Of a stretch of 64,000 bases of DNA, positions 28,752-36,713 are shown piece by piece. The DNA is from Lentimicrobium sp. (GTDB lineage Bacteria; Bacteroidota; Bacteroidia; Bacteroidales; Lentimicrobiaceae): NCBI GenBank assembly GCA_023957275.1, contig JAMLHF010000020.1, positions 1 to 64,000 on the forward strand, read 5' to 3'. Position 1 is the stretch's first letter; each line of letters opens with the position of its first letter. Both the position numbers and the translations under genes were made by a program. The notes beneath the pieces were generated by a model that saw only the letters and a program-made list of their open reading frames with translations, did not search any database and was not told the DNA's origin.

Positions 28752-29387
28752 ATGGGCATGGGCAATCATGTTTCATGTGTGATACTTGCAGCCGGCAACT
28801 CCGGCAGGATGGGAAGCCATAAAGCGCTCTTGCAGTTCGGTGAATCCCGGACTTTTATTCAGCAACTTACCTGGGTTTATCACCTGGCCGGGGCGGGGCA
28901 GATAATCGTCGTTTGCAACCATGCGCTTGCGTTGTACTTAAGCGATAGCGCAGATTTCTTCAGTTACCCGGTGGAATTGGTCATCAATTCAGATCCGGAA
29001 ACCGGCAGGTTTCATTCACTGCGGTTGGGATTGGAGCGGGTGACCGAAGGTAACTGCTGCTTTTTCCAGAATGTGGATAATCCTTTTACCAGTGTCGGAT
29101 TGCTGACGCTGCTGCTGGAATCGTTAAATGACACCCGTGCTGTTATCCCCGCATATTGCGGCAGGCCTGGCCACCCGGTGCTGATTGGACGGGAAATGGC
29201 CGGAAAAATGTTCAAAACTACTGATCCGGATGCCCGTATAGATATTTTTCTGAAATCAACAGGGCCTGAATATCTTGAGGTGCCTTATGCAGGTATTCTC
29301 GCCAATATCAATACACCGGAAGAGTATCGGGAAGTATTTGGAAGGGATGTTCGGAAAGAGAACAGCTGCATTCATCCCCCCGGATAG
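28752..29387 (+). CDS. mocA: MocA/YgfJ-like molybdenum cofactor nucleotidyltransferase
   Basis: This is a 211-residue nucleotidyltransferase that matures molybdopterin by attaching a nucleotide (CMP in E. coli MocA) for xanthine-dehydrogenase-type enzymes. The N-terminal signature ILAAGNSGRMGSHKALL (residues 12-28) is the GT-A nucleotide-binding loop with the lysine. Later motifs are the NVDNPF segment, with the metal-binding aspartate, and GRPGHPVLI. The start at 28752 is followed by a second ATG two codons later, and either could be used. It supplies the cofactor for the hydroxylase at 12.4-14.9 kb and is divergent to ygfK. A strong hairpin spans its stop codon. Confidence 0.9.
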   Translation: MGMGNHVSCVILAAGNSGRMGSHKALLQFGESRTFIQQLTWVYHLAGAGQIIVVCNHALALYLSDSADFFSYPVELVINSDPETGRFHSLRLGLERVTEGNCCFFQNVDNPFTSVGLLTLLLESLNDTRAVIPAYCGRPGHPVLIGREMAGKMFKTTDPDARIDIFLKSTGPEYLEVPYAGILANINTPEEYREVFGRDVRKENSCIHPPG

Positions 29388-29398
29388 AATGCAGCTGT
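29362..29398 (+). terminator. 12-bp perfect hairpin over the mocA stop codon
   Basis: ACAGCTGCATTC (29362-29373) pairs perfectly with GAATGCAGCTGT (29387-29398), leaving a 13-base loop. The stop codon lies in the loop/right-arm junction. No T tract follows (TAATGCGCG), so it is not a standard intrinsic terminator. It may instead protect the mRNA end or limit convergent read-through from the minus-strand gene that ends 24 bp away. Confidence 0.5.
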
Positions 29399-29421
29399 AA
29401 TGCGCGTAGAACAAGGCCTGA

Positions 29422-29844
29422 TCAGTTATAGGCGAGCACAACCGTATAGTTTCCAACAAATCGCCCGCCCTTTGGTAAATCAGGAGTAATGGCTGTCAAA
29501 GCAAGTGCCTGTTCCCCGTGGGCATCAGTAGTCATAAACTGGTCTTTGTGAGTAGTGGAAGTTTCGAGATTGAATGATTCACCATCCCTGTTAGTTACCC
29601 TGGCATTCGTAAGCGTAACGCTGCAGAGCATATCCGCTGCCGTTGTCAGGTTCAGTTTTCCGAGTTCGACCAGTTTGTAATTGTTTTCAACATTCAGCGA
29701 AAAATCAGTCTGCCCCTCAAATCTTGCATCCGCAGCATCAACAATCTCTGCGGCCATATGCCCGGTAACACTCGCCTGACCGTAAACAGCAACATTAATT
29801 GCTACCGTAAGCATAATCAGCAATATAAGATAGTTGGCTTTCAT
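29422..29844 (-). CDS. DUF4402-like secreted protein
   Basis: This is a 140-residue secreted protein. Residues 1-23 form a signal peptide (MKANYLILLIMLTVAINVAV, then YGQA). The mature part is a beta-rich domain ending GRFVGNYTVVLAYN, the pattern typical of DUF4402 proteins, which often end with a TVTLAYN-like strand. The function is unknown, although family members look like minor fimbrial or surface structural subunits. It is monocistronic, converging on mocA. Confidence 0.7.
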   Translation of the reverse strand: MKANYLILLIMLTVAINVAVYGQASVTGHMAAEIVDAADARFEGQTDFSLNVENNYKLVELGKLNLTTAADMLCSVTLTNARVTNRDGESFNLETSTTHKDQFMTTDAHGEQALALTAITPDLPKGGRFVGNYTVVLAYN

Positions 29845-30319
29845 GATTTCACGCTACCATAATCTAACCAATGGCAAATGTACAAATTTTAAATTGCGAT
29901 TGTCAAGTAATTTTCCAGAAAAATGATAAAAATTTGAAAAATTTTACATTTATTATCATAAAAGACTATAAATCAATTATAAAAATGTCGGAGCCAAATT
30001 TTATAAAGTAAAATAAATTTACATTTTTTATACATGGCTTATGTCTGGTATGTGAGACGAAAAATCCATTGAAAATAAAAGCCGTAAGGTTATTTTATCT
30101 GTAATGCATTTATTTCTGCCTCGCCTTGACTCCAGCCCTTGCTTTCAGCGGTCGCACGGGAAGGCCGTTGTATATTTTTTGTGAACCAGCAGATCAAAGA
30201 CCTCACAGGTGATTCAGCCGGATGACTTGTCAGGGTAGTTTGCTGTCAGGCTGAAAGTTTATCGTGTCCGGCTGTTTCCGGAAGGGCGGCCTCCATGCAA
30301 CAGGCGCGTTCTGAAAGGT
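29845..30319. other. AT-rich intergenic region
   Basis: About 475 bp without a gene. Bases 29875-30035 are very AT-rich, with near-repeats ATTTTACATTTATTA and AATTTACATTTTTTA, and probably hold the promoter of the DUF4402 gene. Bases 30100-30319 are ordinary and lie past the 3' end of the sigma-54 activator gene. Confidence 0.4.
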
Positions 30320-31666
30320 TTAATTATGTTTCAGCCCGTATTTGGCAATTTTGGCATTCAGGGTAGGACGGGTAATGTCCAGCACGCGTGAAGCCTCAAC
30401 TTTATTCCATTTCAGCTTGTCAAGCACTTTTTTAATGTGTACTTTTTCAATATCCGCGATGGATTTCAGCTCAAACTGTTCCGGCTCTGCAGGAGCATTC
30501 CGGTTTAACAACACAATGTGCTCTTTTTCAAGTACATCACTGCGGGTCATAATCATAGCCTGCATCAGGGTGTTCTCCAGTTCACGCACATTGCCCGGCC
30601 AGTCGTGGCTGTGAAGCAAATCCAGTACACCATTCCCGATTTTAAGAACTTTTTTGTTCAGTTTCCGGTTCAGTTTCTGCATCAGGTGCTTTACCAGTTC
30701 TTCAATATCGTCTTTCCGGTTTTTCAGGGGGGGCAGGGCAATGGTAAAGACTTTAAGGCGGTAATAGAGTTCTTCACGGAACCTGCCGTTTTTTACCATG
30801 GACTCCAGGTCCTTGTTGGTGGCTGCGATGATTCTTGCTTTCAGCGGAATGGGCGCGTCTCCGCCCGGCTTTTCAAACTCCAGCTCCTGAATTACCCGCA
30901 ACAGCCTTGTTTGCATGGTATCGCTGAGTTCGGAAATGTCGTCCAGGAAAATTGTTCCCTCGCCTGCCTGTTCAAATTTTCCTTTCTTATCAGAAATGGC
31001 GGTAGGGAATGCCCCCATATTATAGCCGAACAATTCATTTTCAAGTATCTCTTCATGCAGCGCTGAACAGTTTACCACAACCAGCGGATGGTCGCGGGTG
31101 ATACCACTGTAATGAATCAACCTGGCAATCAGCTCCTTGCCGGTTCCGGTTTCGCCGGTAATCAATACATTGACTTTGTTGAGCGATACCCTGCCGACAT
31201 TTTTGAAAATTTCGCGCATTACCGGTGTTTTGCCAACAAGCAGGTTGTCCTCAATGGCTTTTCTTATCTCCGGTGTGATTGTCTCTGTGAGGCTTTGGCT
31301 CTGATGCGATATCTCAAGACCGTTCCGGATTACCTCAAGCAGTTCCTGCATCTGAAGCGGCTTCTCGATAAAGTCGTATGCCCCCATCTGAATGGATTTG
31401 ATGGTCAGGGCCACGTCGCCGTGGGCAGTCAGAAGTATTACCGGCAACCCCGGCTGTATCCGCTGGATTTCGGCGATCACATCCAATCCCGACATGCCCG
31501 GCATCTGAAAATCTGTCACCACCAGGTCGGGCTTTTCCTGTAATACTTTCTGAAGTCCCGATTCACCGTCAACAGCGGTAATAACTTCATAACCAGCCTT
31601 GCTCAGGCTGTTGCTCATCAAAGTTCTGATGATGGAATCGTCATCAATGGCTAATACTTTACTCAT
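30320..31666 (-). CDS. NtrC-type sigma-54 response regulator with degenerate GAFTGA loop
   Basis: This is a 448-residue three-domain regulator. The receiver (1-120) has D52 in VVTDFQMPG and the EKPLQ lysine. The AAA+ domain (about 140-375) has Walker A GETGTGKE (171-178) and Walker B GTIFLDDI (237-244). The C-terminal Fis-type helix-turn-helix (about 405-448) reads SRVLDITRPTLNAKIAKYGL. The loop that contacts sigma-54 is normally GAFTGA, but here it is GAFPTA (218-223), read directly from the DNA at 31000-31013. Two changes in that hexapeptide may weaken or abolish sigma-54 contact. No adjacent kinase is present, so it is an orphan. Citrate lyase lies 515 bp upstream on the same strand, but regulation of it is only a guess. 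Confidence 0.9.
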   Translation of the reverse strand: MSKVLAIDDDSIIRTLMSNSLSKAGYEVITAVDGESGLQKVLQEKPDLVVTDFQMPGMSGLDVIAEIQRIQPGLPVILLTAHGDVALTIKSIQMGAYDFIEKPLQMQELLEVIRNGLEISHQSQSLTETITPEIRKAIEDNLLVGKTPVMREIFKNVGRVSLNKVNVLITGETGTGKELIARLIHYSGITRDHPLVVVNCSALHEEILENELFGYNMGAFPTAISDKKGKFEQAGEGTIFLDDISELSDTMQTRLLRVIQELEFEKPGGDAPIPLKARIIAATNKDLESMVKNGRFREELYYRLKVFTIALPPLKNRKDDIEELVKHLMQKLNRKLNKKVLKIGNGVLDLLHSHDWPGNVRELENTLMQAMIMTRSDVLEKEHIVLLNRNAPAEPEQFELKSIADIEKVHIKKVLDKLKWNKVEASRVLDITRPTLNAKIAKYGLKHN

Positions 31667-32182
31667 CGCGGTTCAGATTGATTCAACCTTTCCTTCCCCT
31701 GCACATCATAAGAAACCAGCTTAACGTTGGTTCAGTCCGGCCTAAGAAGTGTAAAAGAATTATACAGCGATAAATTTACTACTATATTTTTATGAAAAGC
31801 AAATTCCAATGAATATTTACATCATTTTATGTGTTATTGATTTAAATATAACTATAAATCAATGCAATACGAATAGAATGGTACTTTGATACGGGAAAAA
31901 CCCCGTTTTCGGATCATCAGCCGGCATGCCGGTTAAATCGGCGATTATGTATTTGGGAATGTCTGAACGGGATCATCCCTGTTAAATCATTGGTTCCGCT
32001 CCGTCGGGCCTGAATCATTTCCCTGATCACACAGGGCTTACACTGATATGCATCGCGCAGGCCGTGGTATAGGATTGTCTGATGAACAGGTTAAAAGAAT
32101 ATCCGGCACAGCAGCCACGTATGCTGCTATACCGGATATCTGAGGGCCGGGGACTGAAACACCTGTGCCGGCTTTCAGTGTG
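31667..32182. other. Intergenic region between citF and the sigma-54 activator
   Basis: No gene is seen in 516 bp. Bases 31740-31880 are AT-rich and should carry the promoter of the activator gene. No consensus -24/-12 (TGGCAC-N5-TTGC) site is evident. Confidence 0.4.
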
Positions 32183-33745
32183 TTATTTTACCACCTTTCG
32201 CACCGCGTCGATCACCGTTCCATCCACCCATTTGATGGCGGCGATAAATTCATCGCTCAGCACGGGCAGGGCGGGTTTACCGCAGATACGCTCGGCTTCG
32301 TCCTTTAACTGATGAATGGTTTTTACCGGCAGGGAAGAGCCTTTCATTTTGTCGATCAGGTCGGTGCGCAACGGGTTGATGGCTATGCCCCTTTCGGTGA
32401 CGATGACATCGATGAGTTCGCCGGGGCCGCAGATGGTGGTGACTTCGTCGCGGATCACCGGCATGCGGTCGCGGAAGAGGGGAATGGGCAGGATCACGCA
32501 CTTTGAGAAGAGACAATTCATCCATCCGCCGATTCCGTGCAGCAGGTAGCCATCGGAATGGGTCACCACATTGGCGTTGAAATTGATGTCCACTTCGGTG
32601 GCGCCCAGGATAACCACGTCCACCATGGAAGCGAAATTACCTTTGCCATGGTAATTATAGCTTGTAAATGGGCTGGTATTCAGATGGTTATTATTTTCGC
32701 GCATGGAACGTACCCCCTCCAGATCGAAGGTTTGTCCGTCGAGGATGTAATCCACCAGTCCTTCCTCGAGCATGCTGACGAGGTACTTGTTGCTGCCGCC
32801 GCGGGCAAAGCGGGCTTTCATGCCGCGTTTGCGGAGCATTTCGGCAAAGTAGATGCCGATGGAGAGGGCGGTTCCGCCGGCGCCGGCCTGGAAAGAGAAG
32901 CCATCGCGCACAATGCCGGCTTCGTCGCAGAACTGCGCGGTCATTTCGGCCAGCAGCAGACGGTCGGGGCTTTTGGTAATCTCGGTGGTGCCGCTGATGA
33001 TCTTCTCAGGAATACCGATCTGATCCATTACCACGACGTAATCCACGTAATTCCCGTGAATCTGCCAGGGTACGCAGGGGAATGGCACGAGGTTGTCGGT
33101 AACCACAATCACCTTGTCGGCATATTGTGAGTCGGCCAGGGCGAAGCCGAGCAATCCGCAGGCTGCAGGGCCGCGGTCGCCGGTGGCGTTGCCGAAGGGG
33201 TCGGCCGTGGGGGCCGCGATTACGGCGATGTCCACATGCAGGTCGCCGTCCTGAATTGCCTGGTAGCGGCCGCCGTGCGAGCGGAGGATACCCATGCCCT
33301 GCATGCCCCCTTCGGAGGTGTGCCGGCCAAGGGCGCCGTTCATGCTGCCTTCGATGTGATGAATGGTACCATCTTCAAGGTATTTGATCAGCGGGCTGTG
33401 GCATTCGAACGATGCGGAAGGCGCCCAGGTAAGTCCTTTAGCGCCCAGTTCGGCGGCAGTATCAAAGATCTGATTGGCCACCAGATCCCCGTTGCGGAAG
33501 TGGTGGTGGGTTGAGATGGTCATGCCGTCTTTCAGGCCGCAACGGATCAGGGCATCCCTCAGCGAAGCAACCACTTTGTTGCCATCGGCCGGATAATCGG
33601 CGCAACTGCTGATGGGCGGGGCATACTTGCGGCCTGTAGGTTTGTATTTTCCAACGCCCATAAACGGGATAGCTTCCTTTCCGTTGATAATCTGGGGAAC
33701 TGTGCGGCCAACGGCATTCGTGGTCAGTTTATCGTATTTTGACAT
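32183..33745 (-). CDS. citF: Citrate lyase alpha subunit (citrate:acetyl-ACP CoA-transferase)
   Basis: CitF transfers the acetyl thioester on the acyl carrier protein to citrate, forming citryl-ACP and releasing acetate. Length is 520 residues (family about 505-510). Recognisable segments are the start NAVGRTVPQIINGKE, GLTWAPSAS, GGMQGMGILRSHGGRYQAI and FARGGSNKYLV, followed by the acyl-transferase C-terminal half with NFNANVVTHSDG. It is cytoplasmic. It follows the citD-citE fusion by 35 bp on the same strand, so they form an operon. No citC, citG or citX gene is in the window, so prosthetic-group synthesis and activation genes must lie elsewhere. Confidence 0.95.
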   Translation of the reverse strand: MSKYDKLTTNAVGRTVPQIINGKEAIPFMGVGKYKPTGRKYAPPISSCADYPADGNKVVASLRDALIRCGLKDGMTISTHHHFRNGDLVANQIFDTAAELGAKGLTWAPSASFECHSPLIKYLEDGTIHHIEGSMNGALGRHTSEGGMQGMGILRSHGGRYQAIQDGDLHVDIAVIAAPTADPFGNATGDRGPAACGLLGFALADSQYADKVIVVTDNLVPFPCVPWQIHGNYVDYVVVMDQIGIPEKIISGTTEITKSPDRLLLAEMTAQFCDEAGIVRDGFSFQAGAGGTALSIGIYFAEMLRKRGMKARFARGGSNKYLVSMLEEGLVDYILDGQTFDLEGVRSMRENNNHLNTSPFTSYNYHGKGNFASMVDVVILGATEVDINFNANVVTHSDGYLLHGIGGWMNCLFSKCVILPIPLFRDRMPVIRDEVTTICGPGELIDVIVTERGIAINPLRTDLIDKMKGSSLPVKTIHQLKDEAERICGKPALPVLSDEFIAAIKWVDGTVIDAVRKVVK

Positions 33746-33780
33746 GTCTTTTCTTTTTTAATCGGTCAATCTCATGGATT

Positions 33781-35007
33781 TCAGGCTTTCTGGTTTTCGA
33801 GGAAGGCGTCGCGCCAGCCGGAACTGAGCTTACCCATACTGACGGCCAGGTCGATGGTGCGCTGGGCGCGTTTCACCACCGGCGGATCGATCATCTTGGT
33901 GCCCAGCGAAACCACGCCGAGACCTTTTTCGGTGGCTTCCATAAAGGCGTTCACGATTTTCTTTGCCTTGTCGATTTCGGCCTCGTCGGGTGCGAAATTG
34001 TCATGGATCACCCTGATCTGCCGCGGATGGATACAGCCCATGCCGTCAAATCCCAGCGCCTTCGACCGGAGTACATTTTGCTTCAGGGCTTCCATATCGG
34101 CCACATCGGAGAATACCGAGTCGATGGCCTGGATGCCGGCGGCTTTGCAGGCGTTCACCACCATGCTGCGGGCAAAGAAGGATTCGGTACCTTCGTTGGT
34201 GCGGCGGGTGCCAAGATCGGCGGTGTAATCTTCGAGGCCGATGGCCAGGGCCACCACGTTCTCCGACTGCGCTATTTCCAGTGCTTTCAGCACACCCAAC
34301 GCGCTTTCGATGATGGGCATCAGCCAGACATTGCCTTCGATGTTATTTTTTATTTTCAGTTCAGCAATGCGCCGGTTCACCTGTGCAATCTGATCGGCAC
34401 TTTCACACTTCGGAACGAGGATAAGATTCACATTGTGTGGAATAATGTAATCAAGATCCTCAAGTCCGGCCGGCACCTGGTTGATCCTGACCATGCGTTC
34501 TGCTCCGTAAAAATCGAGCGCGCGCAGGGCGTTTCGCACCAGGAACCGGGCTTCCGCTTTTTTGGTCACCGCCACGGCGTCTTCCAGGTCGAGGATAATG
34601 CCGTTGGGCTTGTGAATGCCCGCGTTGATCATCAGGCTGGGGGTGTTGCCGGGCAGGTAAAGCCTCGAAAACCGGTAGCGGTCCCGTGCAGTCTGATACG
34701 TGTTCTGTGGCAGCATGGCAGGAAGGTATTCCTTTTCTTCACCCGTAAGTTGCCTGATGGCAGCCTCCAGCCGGGCGGCAATGACAAATTCAAGGGCGCC
34801 GGAATCCTCCACCGTCAGCCTGGCATGTTCTATGCCGTAGAATGTCAGAATTTCATGGCAGAGCCTGAGGATAGATTCACCGTAAAGCACTTTTACCTTA
34901 CTGATCAGTTCGGTCTGTATGCCGCCCTGCTGCGTGATTTCGAGCGTAAGCGAGCAATCGCTACGCACGCCTTTGCCTTTGTTGCCTGTAGTTGCTATTG
35001 TTGCCAC
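33781..35007 (-). CDS. citE: Citrate lyase gamma-beta fusion (CitD-CitE)
   Basis: Two citrate lyase subunits are fused. Residues 1-90 are the acyl carrier protein CitD, with attachment serine S16 in GVRSDCSLTLEI and QQGGIQTELISKVKVLYGES. Residues about 108-405 are CitE, the citryl-ACP lyase (SRLYLPGNTPSL, GIILDLEDAV, VRINQVPAG and CIHPRQIRVIHDNF). CitE cleaves citryl-ACP to oxaloacetate and regenerates acetyl-ACP. The start is GTG 35007, five bases after AGGAGG, overlapping an out-of-frame ATG. The frame contains no earlier better start. Usually citD and citE are separate adjacent genes, so the fusion fixes a 1:1 ratio of carrier and lyase. Confidence 0.92.
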   Translation of the reverse strand: MATIATTGNKGKGVRSDCSLTLEITQQGGIQTELISKVKVLYGESILRLCHEILTFYGIEHARLTVEDSGALEFVIAARLEAAIRQLTGEEKEYLPAMLPQNTYQTARDRYRFSRLYLPGNTPSLMINAGIHKPNGIILDLEDAVAVTKKAEARFLVRNALRALDFYGAERMVRINQVPAGLEDLDYIIPHNVNLILVPKCESADQIAQVNRRIAELKIKNNIEGNVWLMPIIESALGVLKALEIAQSENVVALAIGLEDYTADLGTRRTNEGTESFFARSMVVNACKAAGIQAIDSVFSDVADMEALKQNVLRSKALGFDGMGCIHPRQIRVIHDNFAPDEAEIDKAKKIVNAFMEATEKGLGVVSLGTKMIDPPVVKRAQRTIDLAVSMGKLSSGWRDAFLENQKA

Positions 35008-35668
35008 ATCAGCCTCCTGGTTTAATATGAATAATTGAGTTTACAAGGTCATGCAAAGTAACAGCAGGCAGTGCTAAAAAAAAAGAACATTTGAAAATAT
35101 TCTCTTTGTTAAGTTAAATAACAGTAAACGTGATAAATACATTAAAATCTATTGGGCATGGCTCTGCAAAGTATAACATTTTTATCCGGCTTGCATCCCT
35201 GTGCTCTGGCCAGGGGATCATGCGTTTATTGCTTGACATCAATGCTTCATGACTCCCTTAAATAATGAAGTGATCAATTCAATTCAGCACAATTATATTT
35301 TTGGTATTCCGTTGTAATATATTGATAAATAAACTGATATAACAGCGTTCTTGAAGAAGGAATGCCATCTGAAAGTAACAATGGTTTTCAGGGCCGGCGT
35401 CAACCTCACCATAATCTGGTCATGGATAATCCAGGCATGTAATCGTATTGTGTTAACTTATAGCAGGTTGCGCTTTCTTAGGTGGCTTGCCCATTAGCAA
35501 GGTTAATGCACTGGAGTAAACAAAGAGTACCGGGAATGGTTATTTATCAGGAACGCATTATGGAATAGTTTTTGCATGATAGATTTTACATCGAAAAGCC
35601 TTATCTTTGTTCAGTAAAACGCTGAGAATTTTAAACATTTCAATATTAACCTAAACCAAACCAATCGT
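35008..35668. promoter_or_regulatory. Divergent intergenic region with -7 element for the lipoprotein gene
   Basis: About 660 bp without a gene. TATCTTTG (35602-35609) matches the Bacteroidota -7 element TAnnTTTG, 60 bp before the lipoprotein ATG. On the minus strand TTACTTTGC (near 35063) resembles the same element with one mismatch and may serve citDE. A GG-N10-GC pattern at 35153-35168 faces away from citDE and is not convincing as a sigma-54 site. Confidence 0.45.
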
Positions 35669-36559
35669 ATGAAAAAGTGGAATTATTTATTTGCAGCCCT
35701 GCTGATGTCTGTTGCAGTGGTCTTTACTTCCTGTTCTGATGAAGAAGAAACCGATCCGGGTCCAAGCCTCAGCCTGAAAGGCGGATCAGCTTATACATCT
35801 CAGGATGCTACAATTCAGGTGAATGAAGCCATCATGGTAGGCGTAAACGGATTAAAAAGCCCGGTATCAGGTCAGAAACTTACCCGGTTTAAATTCTCCA
35901 TTACTTCCAACAATGTCGCAACCACCTATGTGGATTCAACTTTTAATGCCGATTCATTTACCTGGGAGAGTGAACTGACCTTTACAGGGGTTGGCGAAGG
36001 GCGTCTCCTTTTCGAACTCTGGGATAAGGGGGGTATGAAGACAGATCAGGCCTTTACCATAACCATCGAAGATCCGGGTGCACAGATCAACAAGTTTCTG
36101 GACATTGAATTCGGATCATGGGATGATCCGGTAGGCAGTTTCTTTGCTTCCTCCGAAGGGATCACCTACACCGTTGGCCAGACCAGAAATGTTCCTGCCA
36201 ACCAGGCCAAGATTGACTTCCTTTTCTTCAAAGGAGCTACCAACGCCAACACCTTTGCTTCACCGGATGATGCAGATGCCGGAACCATTCAGGACCTCGG
36301 CCCTGTCAGCGCCTGGACCAACAAAAACCAGACCCGCTTCAATCCTACCACCATCACAGCCGCCCAGTTTGATGCCATCGGTGATACCTATCAGTTCCCT
36401 ACTTTCGACCTGATGCAGCAAACCACCAAGATGAACAACCTTACCGAAGGACAGGTGTTCCTTTTCAAAACCAAGAACGATAAACTGGGTCTTGTAAAAG
36501 TTATTGACCTTTACAGCCGCGGCGACCGCGCCAGGGCAAGCGTGATTGTTCAGAAATAA
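35669..36559 (+). CDS. Lipoprotein of unknown function, shorter paralogue
   Basis: This is a 296-residue lipoprotein with signal MKKWNYLFAALLMSVAVVFT and lipobox TSC at residues 20-22. The mature part has two beta-sandwich halves of no family that I recognise, with motifs FLFFKGATNANTFASPDDADA, GPVSAWTNKNQTRFNP and TTKMNNLTEGQVFLFKT. It shares its whole C-terminal ~270 residues with the gene at 36714. The recurring phrase ITAAQFDAIGD is near-identical in both. It sits on the periplasmic or surface face of the outer membrane. Each copy has its own terminator of the same sequence, which fits a recent local duplication. Confidence 0.8.
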   Translation: MKKWNYLFAALLMSVAVVFTSCSDEEETDPGPSLSLKGGSAYTSQDATIQVNEAIMVGVNGLKSPVSGQKLTRFKFSITSNNVATTYVDSTFNADSFTWESELTFTGVGEGRLLFELWDKGGMKTDQAFTITIEDPGAQINKFLDIEFGSWDDPVGSFFASSEGITYTVGQTRNVPANQAKIDFLFFKGATNANTFASPDDADAGTIQDLGPVSAWTNKNQTRFNPTTITAAQFDAIGDTYQFPTFDLMQQTTKMNNLTEGQVFLFKTKNDKLGLVKVIDLYSRGDRARASVIVQK

Positions 36560-36580
36560 ATAAACGGTTAAATACTTTAA

Positions 36581-36611
36581 AAGGCTGTCTTAAAAGGGCA
36601 GCCTTTTTTTT
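36581..36611 (+). terminator. Intrinsic terminator of the first lipoprotein gene
   Basis: AAGGCTG (36581-36587) pairs with CAGCCTT (36599-36605), followed by a run of eight T. Confidence 0.85.
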
Positions 36612-36713
36612 GGAACTTATCCTGTTATGATTAATTTTGGCCTGTAATCTATAGAATTAAAAACTATTTCAGTCAAATAATATCATTTTCAAATTTCATA
36701 ATTAATAAAAGCT

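Noticed and set aside
33739-35025. 428-residue open frame on the plus strand opposite citDE
   Set aside because: It lies exactly antisense to a clear CitD-CitE coding region and has no recognisable motif; it is a shadow frame of a high-GC gene.
35153-35168. Sigma-54 promoter (GG-N10-GC)
   Set aside because: It faces away from citDE and lies about 500 bp from the next plus-strand gene; the match to TGGCAC-N5-TTGC is poor.
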